In this document: one piece after another, positions 7,770-15,876 of the stretch
Numbering within the stretch: position 1 is the first letter of the stretch
How the letters are laid out: every line of letters begins with the position of its first letter
Source: Streptomyces sp. HUAS MG91
GTDB lineage: Bacteria > Actinomycetota > Actinomycetes > Streptomycetales > Streptomycetaceae
Length of the DNA: 64,000 nt
NCBI RefSeq assembly: GCF_040529335.1
Contig: NZ_CP159534.1
Coordinates: forward strand, 3,348,001 to 3,412,000
Direction of reading: 5' to 3'
Notes under the pieces: model-generated
What the model saw: the letters and a program-made list of their open reading frames with translations, nothing else
Database searches by the model: none
Told to the model about the DNA's origin: nothing
Made by a program: the position numbers and the translations under genes

Positions 7770-9380
7770 TCACGCGTTCGGGGGCGGGCCCTCCAGCGGC
7801 CGGCCGAGCACCCCGGGGCGCTGCTGCCACGGCAACGGGCCGCCGGGACGCCGGTAGTCGACGCCGAGGGCGTCAAGTCGCCGGTAGTGGGCGGTCATCC
7901 GGCGCTCGAAGTCCGCGTAGTCGCGCTCCCCGGGCTCCGGCAGCTCGCTCCAGGCCACCTCGCCGAACGCGCACAGGCGCGGGAACGCCTGGTAGTCGAC
8001 GCGCTGGGCGTTCTCCGTCACCTCGGTCCACAGATTGGCCTGGGTGCCCAGGACATGGCGTGCCTCGTCCGCGGTGAGCTGGGGCGGAACCGGCTCGAAG
8101 CGGTAGACGTCCTCCAGGGTGCGGACGTACGCGATGGGGACGGGTTCGTCGGGGCCGTCGGACTGCCGGTAGTCCAGGTAGACCTGCTGGAGCGGGCACA
8201 TGACGACGTCGTGGCCCGCGCGCGCGGCGGTGATCCCGCCCTCGTAGCCGCGCCACGAGGAGACGGTCGCCCCGGGCGCGAGGCCGCCCTCCAGGATCTC
8301 GTCCCAGCCGACGAGCCGGCGCCCGCGCTCGCTCAGCCAGGTGTCGAAGTGCCGGATGAACCAGGACTGGAGCTCGTCCTCGTCCTTCAGGCCGAGTTCG
8401 GCGATCCGGGCCTGCGCGGTGGGCGAGGCCTTCCACTGGTCCTTCGGGCACTCGTCGCCGCCGACGTGGATGAAGGTGGAGGGGAACAGCTCCAGGATCT
8501 CCTCGAAGACGCCCTCGTAGAAGCGCAGGACGGTCTCGGTCGGGGCGAGGACGTTCGGGTTGACGCCCCAGGTGTCCCAGACCGGCAGGGCCGCGGTGTC
8601 GACGACGTCGGTGTTGCCGAGTTCCGGGTAGGCGTGGATGGCGGCCTGCGAGTGGCCGGGGATGTCGATCTCGGGGACGACGGCGATGTGCCGGGCGTGG
8701 GCGTAGGCGACGATCTCGCGGATGTCGTCCTGGGTGTAGAACCCGCCGTGCGGCTTGTCCTCCCACAGCTCCGAGGCCCGGTGCCCGTACTTGGTGCGGG
8801 TGCGCCAGGAGCCGTCCTCGGTGAGCTTGGGGTGGCGCTTGATCTCGACGCGCCAGCCCTGGTCGTCGCTGAGGTGGAAGTGGAAGACGTTCAGCTTGTG
8901 GGCGGCGAGCAGGTCGATGAACCGCAGTACGCCGTCCTTGGGCATGAAGTGCCGGGCCACGTCGAGCATCGCGCCGCGCCAGCCGAAGCGCGGCCCGTCC
9001 TCGATGTCGGTCAGCGGCAGCCGCCAGACGCGGCCGGGCAGCGGCGCGCGCCGGAAGGCGTCCGGGCCGAGGAGCTGACGCAGGGTCTGCGCGCCCCAGA
9101 ACACCCCGGCCGGGGAGCCGCCCCGCAGGTCGACGCCGCGCGGGGTGACGGAGAGGCGGTACCCCTCCGTCGGCAGGGTGTCGTCGACGGTCAGCCGGAC
9201 GAGATCGTCGCCCTCCCGCCGGGCGTCGAACGAGAAGCCGGTCGCGGCGCCGAGCGTGGCGCGCAGCCAGCGGGCGGTGTCCTCGGTGCCCGCCCCGGCG
9301 GCGATCCCGGTGTCCTCGCCGACGGCGAGGTACTGGTCGCCGTAACTGGCCACCGATCGGGGGGCCGGAATCAGATCCAT
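7770..9380 (-). CDS. GH20 beta-N-acetylhexosaminidase
   Basis: This 536-residue enzyme cleaves terminal N-acetylglucosamine (or galactosamine) from oligosaccharides by substrate-assisted catalysis. The N-terminal ~125 residues form the GH20b-type domain. The TIM barrel follows, with FHFHLSDDQGWR near residue 165 and the catalytic pair in HVGGDE (D309-E310). Trp-rich sugar-binding segments occur toward the C-terminus (LWTEV, EVAWSEL). No signal peptide is visible, so it probably acts in the cytoplasm on imported oligosaccharides. The start lies 5 nt after the permease stop, with AAGGA upstream, making it the last gene of the ABC uptake operon. This context points to chitobiose or other GlcNAc-containing glycans as substrate. 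Confidence 0.93.
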   Translation of the reverse strand: MDLIPAPRSVASYGDQYLAVGEDTGIAAGAGTEDTARWLRATLGAATGFSFDARREGDDLVRLTVDDTLPTEGYRLSVTPRGVDLRGGSPAGVFWGAQTLRQLLGPDAFRRAPLPGRVWRLPLTDIEDGPRFGWRGAMLDVARHFMPKDGVLRFIDLLAAHKLNVFHFHLSDDQGWRVEIKRHPKLTEDGSWRTRTKYGHRASELWEDKPHGGFYTQDDIREIVAYAHARHIAVVPEIDIPGHSQAAIHAYPELGNTDVVDTAALPVWDTWGVNPNVLAPTETVLRFYEGVFEEILELFPSTFIHVGGDECPKDQWKASPTAQARIAELGLKDEDELQSWFIRHFDTWLSERGRRLVGWDEILEGGLAPGATVSSWRGYEGGITAARAGHDVVMCPLQQVYLDYRQSDGPDEPVPIAYVRTLEDVYRFEPVPPQLTADEARHVLGTQANLWTEVTENAQRVDYQAFPRLCAFGEVAWSELPEPGERDYADFERRMTAHYRRLDALGVDYRRPGGPLPWQQRPGVLGRPLEGPPPNA

Positions 9381-9385
9381 GAAGC

Positions 9386-10216
9386 TCAGTCCTTAACCGC
9401 GCCGCCGAGCCCGGACACCAGGCGCCGCTGTACGAGTACGAAGAAGACCAGTACCGGAATGGTCATCACGGTCGACGCTGCCATGATTCCGCCCCAGTCG
9501 TTCTCGTCCGGTTTGAAGAAGACGAGCAGGGCCATCGGAAGCGTCGACTGGGAGGTGTCGCTGATGATGAACGACTTCGCGAACAGGAAGTCGTTCCAGG
9601 TGGAGATGAAGGAGAAGACACTCGTCGCCACAAGGCCCGGGAAGACCAGCGGAAAGAGGATCTGCCACAGGAAGCGGGAACGGCTGGCGCCGTCGAGGTA
9701 GGCGGCCTCCTCCAGTGCCTCGGGCACGGCTTTCACGAATCCGCGCAGCATCCAGATCGCGAACGGCAGCGAGAACGCGAGATGCGGCAGGATCAGCGAG
9801 CCGAGCGTGTTGAGCTGCCCGAAGTCCCGCATGAGGAAGAACAGCGGAATGGTCAGGGCCTCGACCGGCACCATCTGCGCGACGAGGAACATGATGAGCA
9901 GTGTCGTACGGAACCGGAATCGAAAACGGGTCACGGCCGTCGCCGCGAGAAACGCGACGAGCGCCGAGACCACCACGACCGTGCCCGCCACGATCAGGCT
10001 GTTGACGAAGTAACGGCCGAATTCCTGCTGTTGGAAGACGCGATGGAAGGAGTCGAGTGACGGATCGAGGGTCCAGGGGCGCGGCTCGGTCGATTCGATC
10101 TCCCCGGCCGGTTTGAAGGCGCTGAGCACCATCCAGTAGAGGGGAAAGGCGACGACGAGCGCGATGAGCAGCGCGGACGCCTCGGCGGCGAGCCGCCAGG
10201 GCCGTTGGATTCTCAC
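9386..10216 (-). CDS. Sugar ABC transporter permease (MalG type)
   Basis: This 276-residue inner-membrane permease has about six helices. The cytoplasmic EAA loop that docks the ATPase reads EALEEAAYLDGASRSRFLWQ near residue 175. The C-terminus LVQRRLVSGLGGAVKD is typical of MalG/carbohydrate permease 2. The GTG start at 10216 overlaps the TGA of the preceding permease (GTGA). With its partner it forms the channel for a sugar delivered by the lipoprotein encoded upstream. No ATPase gene is present; in Streptomyces such importers usually share the MsiK ATPase encoded elsewhere. Confidence 0.9.
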   Translation of the reverse strand: MRIQRPWRLAAEASALLIALVVAFPLYWMVLSAFKPAGEIESTEPRPWTLDPSLDSFHRVFQQQEFGRYFVNSLIVAGTVVVVSALVAFLAATAVTRFRFRFRTTLLIMFLVAQMVPVEALTIPLFFLMRDFGQLNTLGSLILPHLAFSLPFAIWMLRGFVKAVPEALEEAAYLDGASRSRFLWQILFPLVFPGLVATSVFSFISTWNDFLFAKSFIISDTSQSTLPMALLVFFKPDENDWGGIMAASTVMTIPVLVFFVLVQRRLVSGLGGAVKD

Positions 10217-11106
10217 AGTTCCCTGCCCTCCCTGCGCATCAGCCGCAGATAGACGAGCGTGACCACGAGCAGGATGACGAGCATCACGACGCCGATGGCC
10301 GAGCCGAGGCTGTACTGGCTGCCGGCGAACGCCTTCTGGTACGCGTACACGTTGAGGACGAGGTTCTGTCCGGCGATGCCGCCGCCGCCCGTCATCACGT
10401 AGATCTGGGTGAAGACCTTGAAGTCCCAGATGACCGACTGGATGGTGACGACGACGAGGATCGGGCGGAGCATCGGCGCGGTGACGGAACGCCAGGTCCG
10501 CCACTGGGACGCGCCGTCGAGGGAGGCGGCCTCCAGGACCTCGCCCGGGATGGCGCGGATGCCCGCGTACACGGTGACCATCACGAACGGGAAGGAGCAC
10601 CAGACCACTTCGAGCAGGACCAGCGCGAAGGCGCTGTAGCGGCCGTACGTCCACGAGAAGTCGCCGAGCCCGAGGACCTTGTTGACCGGGCCGAAGTCCG
10701 CGTCGAAGAGGAACATCCAGACGGTGGACCCGGTGATCGCCGGGGTGGCCCAGGCGCCGAGGGCGGCCAGCATCAGGGCGAGCCGGGGCACGGCCCGCAC
10801 CCGCGTGAGCAGCACGGCCAGCGCGCAGCCCACCAGGAGCGTGGAGACGACGCAGGCGGCGGCGAACAGCACGGTGGCGAGCAGCACCTGCCAGAACTGG
10901 CCGTCGGAGAACAGCTCCTGGTAGTTGCCGAATCCCCGGAAGGTGGTCGGGGCGCCGCCGCTGACCTGGGCCTGGGTGTACTCCAGGAACGAGATCAGGC
11001 CGAGCTGGTAGATCGGGTAGACGAGCAGGCCGCCCAGCAGGACGAGCGCGGGGGCGAGATAGAGCCAGGGCGCCCATCTCCCGCCCCGCGCGTGCACGGA
11101 GCTCAC
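10213..11106 (-). CDS. Sugar ABC transporter permease (MalF type)
   Basis: This 297-residue membrane protein is the first permease of the uptake operon. The N-terminal helix WLYLAPALVLLGGLLVYPIYQLGLISF is typical of carbohydrate permease 1. The FRGFGNYQELFSD segment is the usual extracytoplasmic motif before helix 2. The EAA loop reads EVLEAASLDGASQWRTW near residue 205. Its GTG start overlaps the TGA of the solute-binding protein gene as GTGA, and its own TGA overlaps the next permease start, so all three are translationally coupled. Confidence 0.9.
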   Translation of the reverse strand: MSSVHARGGRWAPWLYLAPALVLLGGLLVYPIYQLGLISFLEYTQAQVSGGAPTTFRGFGNYQELFSDGQFWQVLLATVLFAAACVVSTLLVGCALAVLLTRVRAVPRLALMLAALGAWATPAITGSTVWMFLFDADFGPVNKVLGLGDFSWTYGRYSAFALVLLEVVWCSFPFVMVTVYAGIRAIPGEVLEAASLDGASQWRTWRSVTAPMLRPILVVVTIQSVIWDFKVFTQIYVMTGGGGIAGQNLVLNVYAYQKAFAGSQYSLGSAIGVVMLVILLVVTLVYLRLMRREGREL

Positions 11107-12404
11107 CCGGCGGCCCCGAACGCGTCGTCCATCTTCTTCGCGGCGTCGCCGGAGGCCGCCTTGACGTCCTTACGGCCGCTGACGATCTCCTGGAACATGG
11201 TGGGCAGGACCTGGGAGGCGTCGATCTGCGCCCAGGCGGGCGAGGCGGGCACGAACTTGGCGCCCGCGCCGAGGGTCTTCACGAAGGGCGCGACGAACGG
11301 CTCCTCCTTGGCGACGTCCTGGCGCACGTCGGTGTAGGTGGGCAGGAAGCCCATGCCGGAGAACAGGGCGCGCTGCGCGTCCTTGCCGGCGAGCTGCTTC
11401 ATGAGGTCGACGGCGAGCGTGCGGTGGGAGGTGCTCTTGAGGACGCCGATGTTGTTGCCGCCGGCGAAGGCGGGCGCGATGTCGCCCTGCCGCACGCCGG
11501 GCAGCGGTACGACCGCGTACTTGCCCTTCACCGCGCCGTCCTCCATGGCCTGGTGGCTGAAGTCGCCGCCGATGGCCATGGCGGCCTTGCCGGAGGCGAA
11601 GGCGGTGACGGTGTCGTTGCCGCCCATCGCGGCGCACTTGGCGGCGGGACAGTTGGCGTCGCCGAAGAGCGAGGTGTAGGCCTTGATGCCCTTCTGGGCG
11701 GCCGGGCTGTCGATCGCCGAGGTGTACGAGTCGCCCTTCTTGTCGGCGAGTTCGCCGCCGTTGGCCCAGATGAACGGCATCGCACCGTAGGTGTACGCGC
11801 CGCCGACCGCGAGCCCGTACAGCTCGGGCCTCTCCTTGTGGATCTTCTTGGCGGTGGCGACGAGTTCGCCTTGCGTCTTCGGTACGTCGATCCCGAGGTC
11901 CTTGAAGACGTCGGTCCGGTAGTAGAGGGCTCGTACGCCGACGAAGTAGGGGGCGCCGTAGATCTTCCCGTCGACGGTCACCGACTCCTTGGCGGTCGGG
12001 TCGGTGTCGGCGGCCTCGTCCCAGTCCCCGAACTCCTTCGTCACGTCCGCGAGTCCGCCGTCCTTCACGTACCCGGCGGTGTCCGTGTTGCCGTACTCGA
12101 TGACGTCGGGGGCGCTCTTCGGGTCGTTGAAGGCGGCCTTGATCTTCTCGGCGCGGGTCTCGACGGGTATGTACTCGATCTTCACCTTCGCGCCGTCGTG
12201 CGCCTTCTCGAAGGCATCGACGGCCGTGTCCATGACCTTCTTCTTGGGCGCGTTGTTCACCTCCTGGAAGAGCCAGACGCGCAGCGTGCCGCTCTTGTCG
12301 TCCTTCGCGGAGTCACTGCTCCCGGACGTGCCGGGCGCGCACGCGGCACCGGCGGCGAGCACAAGTGCGGTGAGCGGAAGGACGGTTCGGGCAAGGGGCT
12401 TCAT
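11103..12404 (-). CDS. Sugar ABC transporter solute-binding lipoprotein
   Basis: This 433-residue extracytoplasmic binding protein is the first gene of the uptake operon. The signal peptide ends in a lipobox (LAAGAAC, Cys22), so the mature protein is lipid-anchored. A Ser/Asp/Lys linker precedes the family-1 binding fold starting TLRVWLFQEVNNAP. Glycan-type features include GAPYFVGVRALYYRTDVFKDLG and GGNNIGVLKST. The ATG has a good GGAGG 8 nt upstream. With the GH20 enzyme encoded downstream, a GlcNAc-containing oligosaccharide is the likely ligand; that is inferred from context. Confidence 0.9.
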   Translation of the reverse strand: MKPLARTVLPLTALVLAAGAACAPGTSGSSDSAKDDKSGTLRVWLFQEVNNAPKKKVMDTAVDAFEKAHDGAKVKIEYIPVETRAEKIKAAFNDPKSAPDVIEYGNTDTAGYVKDGGLADVTKEFGDWDEAADTDPTAKESVTVDGKIYGAPYFVGVRALYYRTDVFKDLGIDVPKTQGELVATAKKIHKERPELYGLAVGGAYTYGAMPFIWANGGELADKKGDSYTSAIDSPAAQKGIKAYTSLFGDANCPAAKCAAMGGNDTVTAFASGKAAMAIGGDFSHQAMEDGAVKGKYAVVPLPGVRQGDIAPAFAGGNNIGVLKSTSHRTLAVDLMKQLAGKDAQRALFSGMGFLPTYTDVRQDVAKEEPFVAPFVKTLGAGAKFVPASPAWAQIDASQVLPTMFQEIVSGRKDVKAASGDAAKKMDDAFGAAG

Positions 12405-12425
12405 CGGAAACGCCTCCGAAGGGTC

Positions 12426-12503
12426 GTTGCAACATACGCAATGGCTGTTTCGCTGTGCACAACAGAACGGAGGCTAGAAGGACTGGACCATTGAGCGCAA
12501 TGG
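12426..12503 (-). promoter_or_regulatory. Putative operator region of the oligosaccharide uptake operon
   Basis: Upstream of the binding-protein start lies a perfect 8-bp palindrome GTTGCAAC (12426-12433). The octamer CGCAATGG occurs twice as a direct repeat (12437-12444 and 12496-12503). The second copy is part of a perfect inverted repeat CCATTG-N4-CAATGG (12488-12503). Such repeats suit a LacI, ROK or GntR-type repressor. No regulator gene is adjacent, so the binding protein is unknown. Confidence 0.4.
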
Positions 12504-12518
12504 TTTACGGGCAACACA

Positions 12519-12556
12519 GAGGCCCCCGGCGCGCGTCACCGCGCGCCGGGGGCCTC
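12519..12556 (-). terminator. Strong terminator after the DUF3039 gene
   Basis: A 17-bp GC-rich stem with a TCAC loop: GAGGCCCCCGGCGCGCG pairs with CGCGCGCCGGGGGCCTC. It lies about 20 nt past the DUF3039 stop and upstream of the leftward sugar operon, insulating the two. Confidence 0.85.
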
Positions 12557-12575
12557 ACCGACGAAGGAGGAGGGG

Positions 12576-12869
12576 CTACTTCTTGCCGCCGCCGTCCTTG
12601 CCCTTGTCCTTGTCGCCGCCCGCGCCCATGGACTCGTAGATCTCCTTGCACATGGGACACACGGGGTACTTCTTCGGGTCCCGGCCCGGCACCCACACCT
12701 TGCCGCAGAGCGCCACGACAGGCGTGCCGTCCAGGGCGCTCGCCATGATCTTGTCCTTCTGGACATAGTGGGCGAAGCGCTCGTGATCGCCGTCACCGTG
12801 CGACGTCTGCGGCGTCGGCTCTACGAGGGTCCCCGTACCTGTCCCGCGCTCGGGCTCAAGAGTGCTCAT
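12576..12869 (-). CDS. DUF3039 small zinc-ribbon-like protein
   Basis: This 97-residue cytoplasmic protein is widely conserved in actinomycetes but of unknown function. The core, HYVQKDKIMASALDGTPVVALCGKVWVPGRDP, is followed by CPMC. The two Cys sites (LCGK and VCPMCKEIY) could bind a metal. The tail is Lys/Asp/Gly-rich low-complexity sequence. ATG 12869 (MSTLEPERG) is preferred over an in-frame TTG at 12878 because family members begin with this sequence. It stands alone between a strong terminator and the YqgE gene. Confidence 0.88.
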   Translation of the reverse strand: MSTLEPERGTGTGTLVEPTPQTSHGDGDHERFAHYVQKDKIMASALDGTPVVALCGKVWVPGRDPKKYPVCPMCKEIYESMGAGGDKDKGKDGGGKK

Positions 12870-12921
12870 AACCGCCAAGGGTACTTAAGCGCGCCCCCAG
12901 GGCGAAGAGCCGTCGGCCCGC

Positions 12922-13491
12922 TCAGTTGAGGGAAGGATCGTCCGGATAGGTCGCCACCATCGCCAGCTCGCTGCGCTGGCGCCGCAGCACCGCCCGCCAC
13001 AGCCCCTCCGGGCGCGTCGCGGAGACGTCCCCCGGCTCCGACTCGACCACGTACCAGGCGCCCTCGGTCAGCTCGTCCTGCAACTGGCCGGGGCCCCAGC
13101 CCGAGTACCCGGCGAAGATCCGCAGCGAGCCGAGCGCCGCGGCCAGCAGCTCCGGCGGCGCCTCCAGATCGACGAGGCCGATCGCCCCGTGCACCCGGCG
13201 CCAGCCGAGCGGGCCGTCGGCGGACGCGCCGCCGGGGATCACGGCGACGCCGAGCGCCGAGTCGAGGGAGACCGGCCCGCCCTGGAAGACGACGCCCGGC
13301 TCACCGGCCAGCTCGCCCCAGCCCTCCAGGATGTCGCCGACGTCCACCGGCGTCGGCCGGTTCAGGACGACGCCGAGCGAGCCCTTCTCGTCGTGGTCGA
13401 GAAGCAGCACGACCGCCCGGTCGAAATTCGGGTCCGCGAGGGCGGGTGTGGCCACGAGCAACCGCCCTGTGAGCGAGGACACCTCGGTCAT
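12922..13491 (-). CDS. YqgE/AlgH family protein (UPF0301)
   Basis: This 189-residue protein belongs to the UPF0301 (DUF179) family, whose biochemical role is unsettled. Family hallmarks are GRLLVATPALADPNFDRAVVLLLDHDEKGSLGVVLNRP at the N-terminus, VFQGGPV near residue 75, and IFAGYSGWGPGQLQDEL near residue 130. An alternative ATG nine bases upstream (13500, MSG) cannot be excluded; neither start has a strong ribosome site. It is divergent from murA, which starts about 250 bp away. Confidence 0.88.
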   Translation of the reverse strand: MTEVSSLTGRLLVATPALADPNFDRAVVLLLDHDEKGSLGVVLNRPTPVDVGDILEGWGELAGEPGVVFQGGPVSLDSALGVAVIPGGASADGPLGWRRVHGAIGLVDLEAPPELLAAALGSLRIFAGYSGWGPGQLQDELTEGAWYVVESEPGDVSATRPEGLWRAVLRRQRSELAMVATYPDDPSLN

Positions 13492-13743
13492 GCCAGACAT
13501 GATCCCGCATCTTCGCGCCCTACGGGGAGCCGCGCGCAACTCCCGTATGTATGCAGGTCGGCGCGCATGGAAGCGGAAGGGGCGCACCGGACCGAACCGT
13601 CACCCCTTGTGTCCGGTTAAAAACGTTTCGTGTTGTAGCGAAGTCATGACGCTTCAGGCCGACCGCGGGCTTACGGAACAGGGGGAGGCGGCCCTTACCC
13701 TTGTCCCTTGGTCCCCTGCCCACCTCTTCGGAACGCGAGATTC

Positions 13744-15090
13744 ATGACCGTCACCGGCATTGACGACGTACTGCTTGTCCACGGCGGAACCCCGCTGGAG
13801 GGCGAGATCCGTGTCCGCGGCGCGAAGAACCTCGTGCCCAAGGCCATGGTCGCGGCGCTGCTCGGCAGCGCTCCGAGCCGGCTGCGCAATGTCCCCGACA
13901 TCCGCGACGTGCGCGTCGTACGCGGACTGCTGCAGCTGCACGGTGTGACGGTCCGCCCCGGTGAGGAGCCGGGCGAGCTGGTGATGGATCCCTCGCACGT
14001 GGAGTCGGCGAACGTCGCCGACATCGACGCGCACGCGGGCTCCTCCCGCATCCCGATCCTGCTCTGCGGCCCCCTCCTGCACCGCCTCGGCCACGCGTTC
14101 ATCCCGGGCCTGGGCGGCTGCGACATCGGCGGCCGGCCGATCGACTTCCACTTCGAGGTGCTGCGCCAGTTCGGCGCCACCATCGAGAAGCGCGCCGACG
14201 GCCAGTACCTGGAGGCCCCGCAGCGGCTGCGCGGCACCAAGATCCGCCTCCCCTACCCCTCCGTGGGCGCCACCGAGCAGGTCCTGCTCACGGCCGTCCT
14301 CGCCGAGGGCGTCACGGAGCTCTCCAACGCCGCGGTGGAGCCGGAGATCGAGGACCTGATCTGCGTTCTGCAGAAAATGGGCGCGATCATCGCGATGGAC
14401 ACCGACCGCACCATCCGCATCACCGGTGTCGACAGCCTCGGCGGCTACACGCACCGCGCGCTCTCGGACCGCCTGGAGGCCGCCTCCTGGGCCTCCGCCG
14501 CGCTCGCCACCGAGGGCAACATCTACGTCCGCGGCGCCCAGCAGCGCTCGATGATGACGTTCCTCAACACGTACCGGAAGGTCGGCGGCGCCTTCGAGAT
14601 CGACGACGAGGGCATCCGCTTCTGGCACCCCGGCGGCCAGCTCAAGTCCATCGCCCTGGAGACGGACGTCCACCCCGGCTTCCAGACCGACTGGCAGCAG
14701 CCGCTCGTCGTGGCCCTCACGCAGGCCACGGGCCTCTCGATCGTCCACGAGACGGTCTACGAGTCCCGGCTCGGCTTCACCTCGGCCCTGAACCAGATGG
14801 GCGCGCACATCCAGCTCTACCGCGAGTGCCTGGGCGGCTCCGACTGCCGCTTCGGCCAGCGCAACTTCCTGCACTCCGCCGTCGTCTCCGGCCCCACCAA
14901 GCTGGAGGGTGCCGACCTGGTCATCCCCGACCTGCGTGGCGGCTTCTCGTACCTGATCGCGGCGCTGGCCGCGCAGGGCACGTCGCGGGTGCACGGCATC
15001 GACCTCATCAACCGCGGCTACGAGAACTTCATGGAGAAGCTCGTGGAACTCGGCGCCAAGGTCGAACTCCCGGGCAAGGCGCTCGGCTAG
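13744..15090 (+). CDS. murA: UDP-N-acetylglucosamine 1-carboxyvinyltransferase
   Basis: MurA transfers enolpyruvate from PEP to UDP-GlcNAc, the first committed step of peptidoglycan precursor synthesis, in the cytosol. The 448-residue length fits the family. K28-N29 in GAKNLVPK are the substrate-binding pair. C126 in GGCDIGGRP is the PEP-reactive cysteine that fosfomycin alkylates. D316 in HPGFQTDWQ is the general base. C-terminal GGFSYLIAALAAQGTSRV is also typical. ATG 13744 is the annotated-type start (MTVTGIDDV); an upstream in-frame GTG is unlikely. The gene is monocistronic, followed by a hairpin at 15119. Confidence 0.93.
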   Translation: MTVTGIDDVLLVHGGTPLEGEIRVRGAKNLVPKAMVAALLGSAPSRLRNVPDIRDVRVVRGLLQLHGVTVRPGEEPGELVMDPSHVESANVADIDAHAGSSRIPILLCGPLLHRLGHAFIPGLGGCDIGGRPIDFHFEVLRQFGATIEKRADGQYLEAPQRLRGTKIRLPYPSVGATEQVLLTAVLAEGVTELSNAAVEPEIEDLICVLQKMGAIIAMDTDRTIRITGVDSLGGYTHRALSDRLEAASWASAALATEGNIYVRGAQQRSMMTFLNTYRKVGGAFEIDDEGIRFWHPGGQLKSIALETDVHPGFQTDWQQPLVVALTQATGLSIVHETVYESRLGFTSALNQMGAHIQLYRECLGGSDCRFGQRNFLHSAVVSGPTKLEGADLVIPDLRGGFSYLIAALAAQGTSRVHGIDLINRGYENFMEKLVELGAKVELPGKALG

Positions 15091-15118
15091 CCGCCGCCTC
15101 TCCCGGCTCTACGGCGAT

Positions 15119-15151
15119 GGGGGCCACCCGGACTTCCGGGTGGCCCCCTTT
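15119..15151 (+). terminator. Terminator of murA
   Basis: GGGGGCCACCCGG and CCGGGTGGCCCCC form a perfect 13-bp stem with an ACTT loop, followed by TTT. It starts about 30 nt after the murA stop. Confidence 0.88.
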
Positions 15152-15240
15152 CGCAGCTCTCGCGCCCGTCTGCGGCCCCGGTGGGGGCTTGTCGGCACAC
15201 GGCAGCGCACCCGGACCCGGCAGACGCGGCCCCGAAACAC

Positions 15241-15280
15241 CGGCGGGCGGTCACCCGGAAACCCGGATGACCGCCCGCCG
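15241..15280 (-). terminator. Terminator of the HU gene
   Basis: CGGCGGGCGGTCA pairs with TGACCGCCCGCCG, with inner CCGG repeats at the tip. It lies 17 nt beyond the HU stop on the minus strand and faces the murA terminator. Confidence 0.85.
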
Positions 15281-15296
15281 CAAAATCGCCGAAGGC

Positions 15297-15578
15297 CTAC
15301 TTGCCCTTGGCGGCTTCCTTGAGCTTGGAGCCCGCCGAAACCTTGACGCTGTAACCGGCCGGAATGTTGATCGGCTCGCCGGTCTGCGGGTTACGCGCGG
15401 TGCGAGCGGCACGGTGCGTGCGCTCGAAGGTCAGGAAGCCGGGGATGGTGACCTTCTCGTCGCCCTTGGCAACGATCTCGCCGACGGTCTCGGCGAACGC
15501 GGCCAGCACGGCGTCGGCGTCCTTGCGGGTCACCTCGGCGCGGTCGGCCAGCGCGGCCACCAGCTCACTGCGGTTCAT
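15297..15578 (-). CDS. hupA: HU-family nucleoid protein
   Basis: This 93-residue histone-like protein has the classic HU architecture. The helical dimerisation half begins MNRSELVAALADRAEVT. The beta arm carries the DNA-binding signature GFLTFERTHRAARTARNPQTGEPINIPAG. It ends after KLKEAAKGK and lacks the long Lys/Ala tail found in the second Streptomyces HU (HupS), so it corresponds to the short vegetative form, HupA. It bends and compacts DNA. It is monocistronic with its own terminator, and a ~300 bp upstream region separates it from the malic enzyme gene. Confidence 0.95.
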   Translation of the reverse strand: MNRSELVAALADRAEVTRKDADAVLAAFAETVGEIVAKGDEKVTIPGFLTFERTHRAARTARNPQTGEPINIPAGYSVKVSAGSKLKEAAKGK

Positions 15579-15838
15579 GTTTGTACTCCCGTGTTCTTCT
15601 TGCCGTTGAGGCGTGCCACGCGGCGCAAGGCCGCATGTTGGGCAACAACGAAGCCGATGCTGCCAGGGTCTCGGTCAGGCCCAGGACCCGGGTCCGTCGT
15701 CCGAACCCTCGCGCCCGAAGACGCATCCTGCCCCCACCAGCGGCGGTAAAGCCAATCCGGCACCCGTGGGGGTCACACGGAAAGCGCCACCGCCCTGGGA
15801 CCGGGCGGGCCGGGGGCCTGCTTCCCGGCCACCCTAGA

Positions 15839-15854
15839 GGGCCCACGAGGGCCC
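15839..15854 (-). terminator. Weak terminator hairpin after malic enzyme
   Basis: GGGCCC-ACGA-GGGCCC forms a 6-bp stem with a 4-nt loop, 22 nt past the malic enzyme stop. The rest of 15579-15838 should contain the HU promoter; nothing else was recognised there. Confidence 0.45.
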
Positions 15855-15876
15855 CGCATTCCGCGACGCGCCGTCC

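Noticed and set aside
10217..11077. Upstream extension of the second permease through the first permease gene
   Set aside because: Out-of-frame shadow of the MalF-type permease; the GTGA overlap fixes the start at 10216.
12477..12492. DasR (GlcNAc repressor) site upstream of the binding-protein gene
   Set aside because: Only about 10 of 16 positions fit the remembered consensus, including breaks in the central palindrome.
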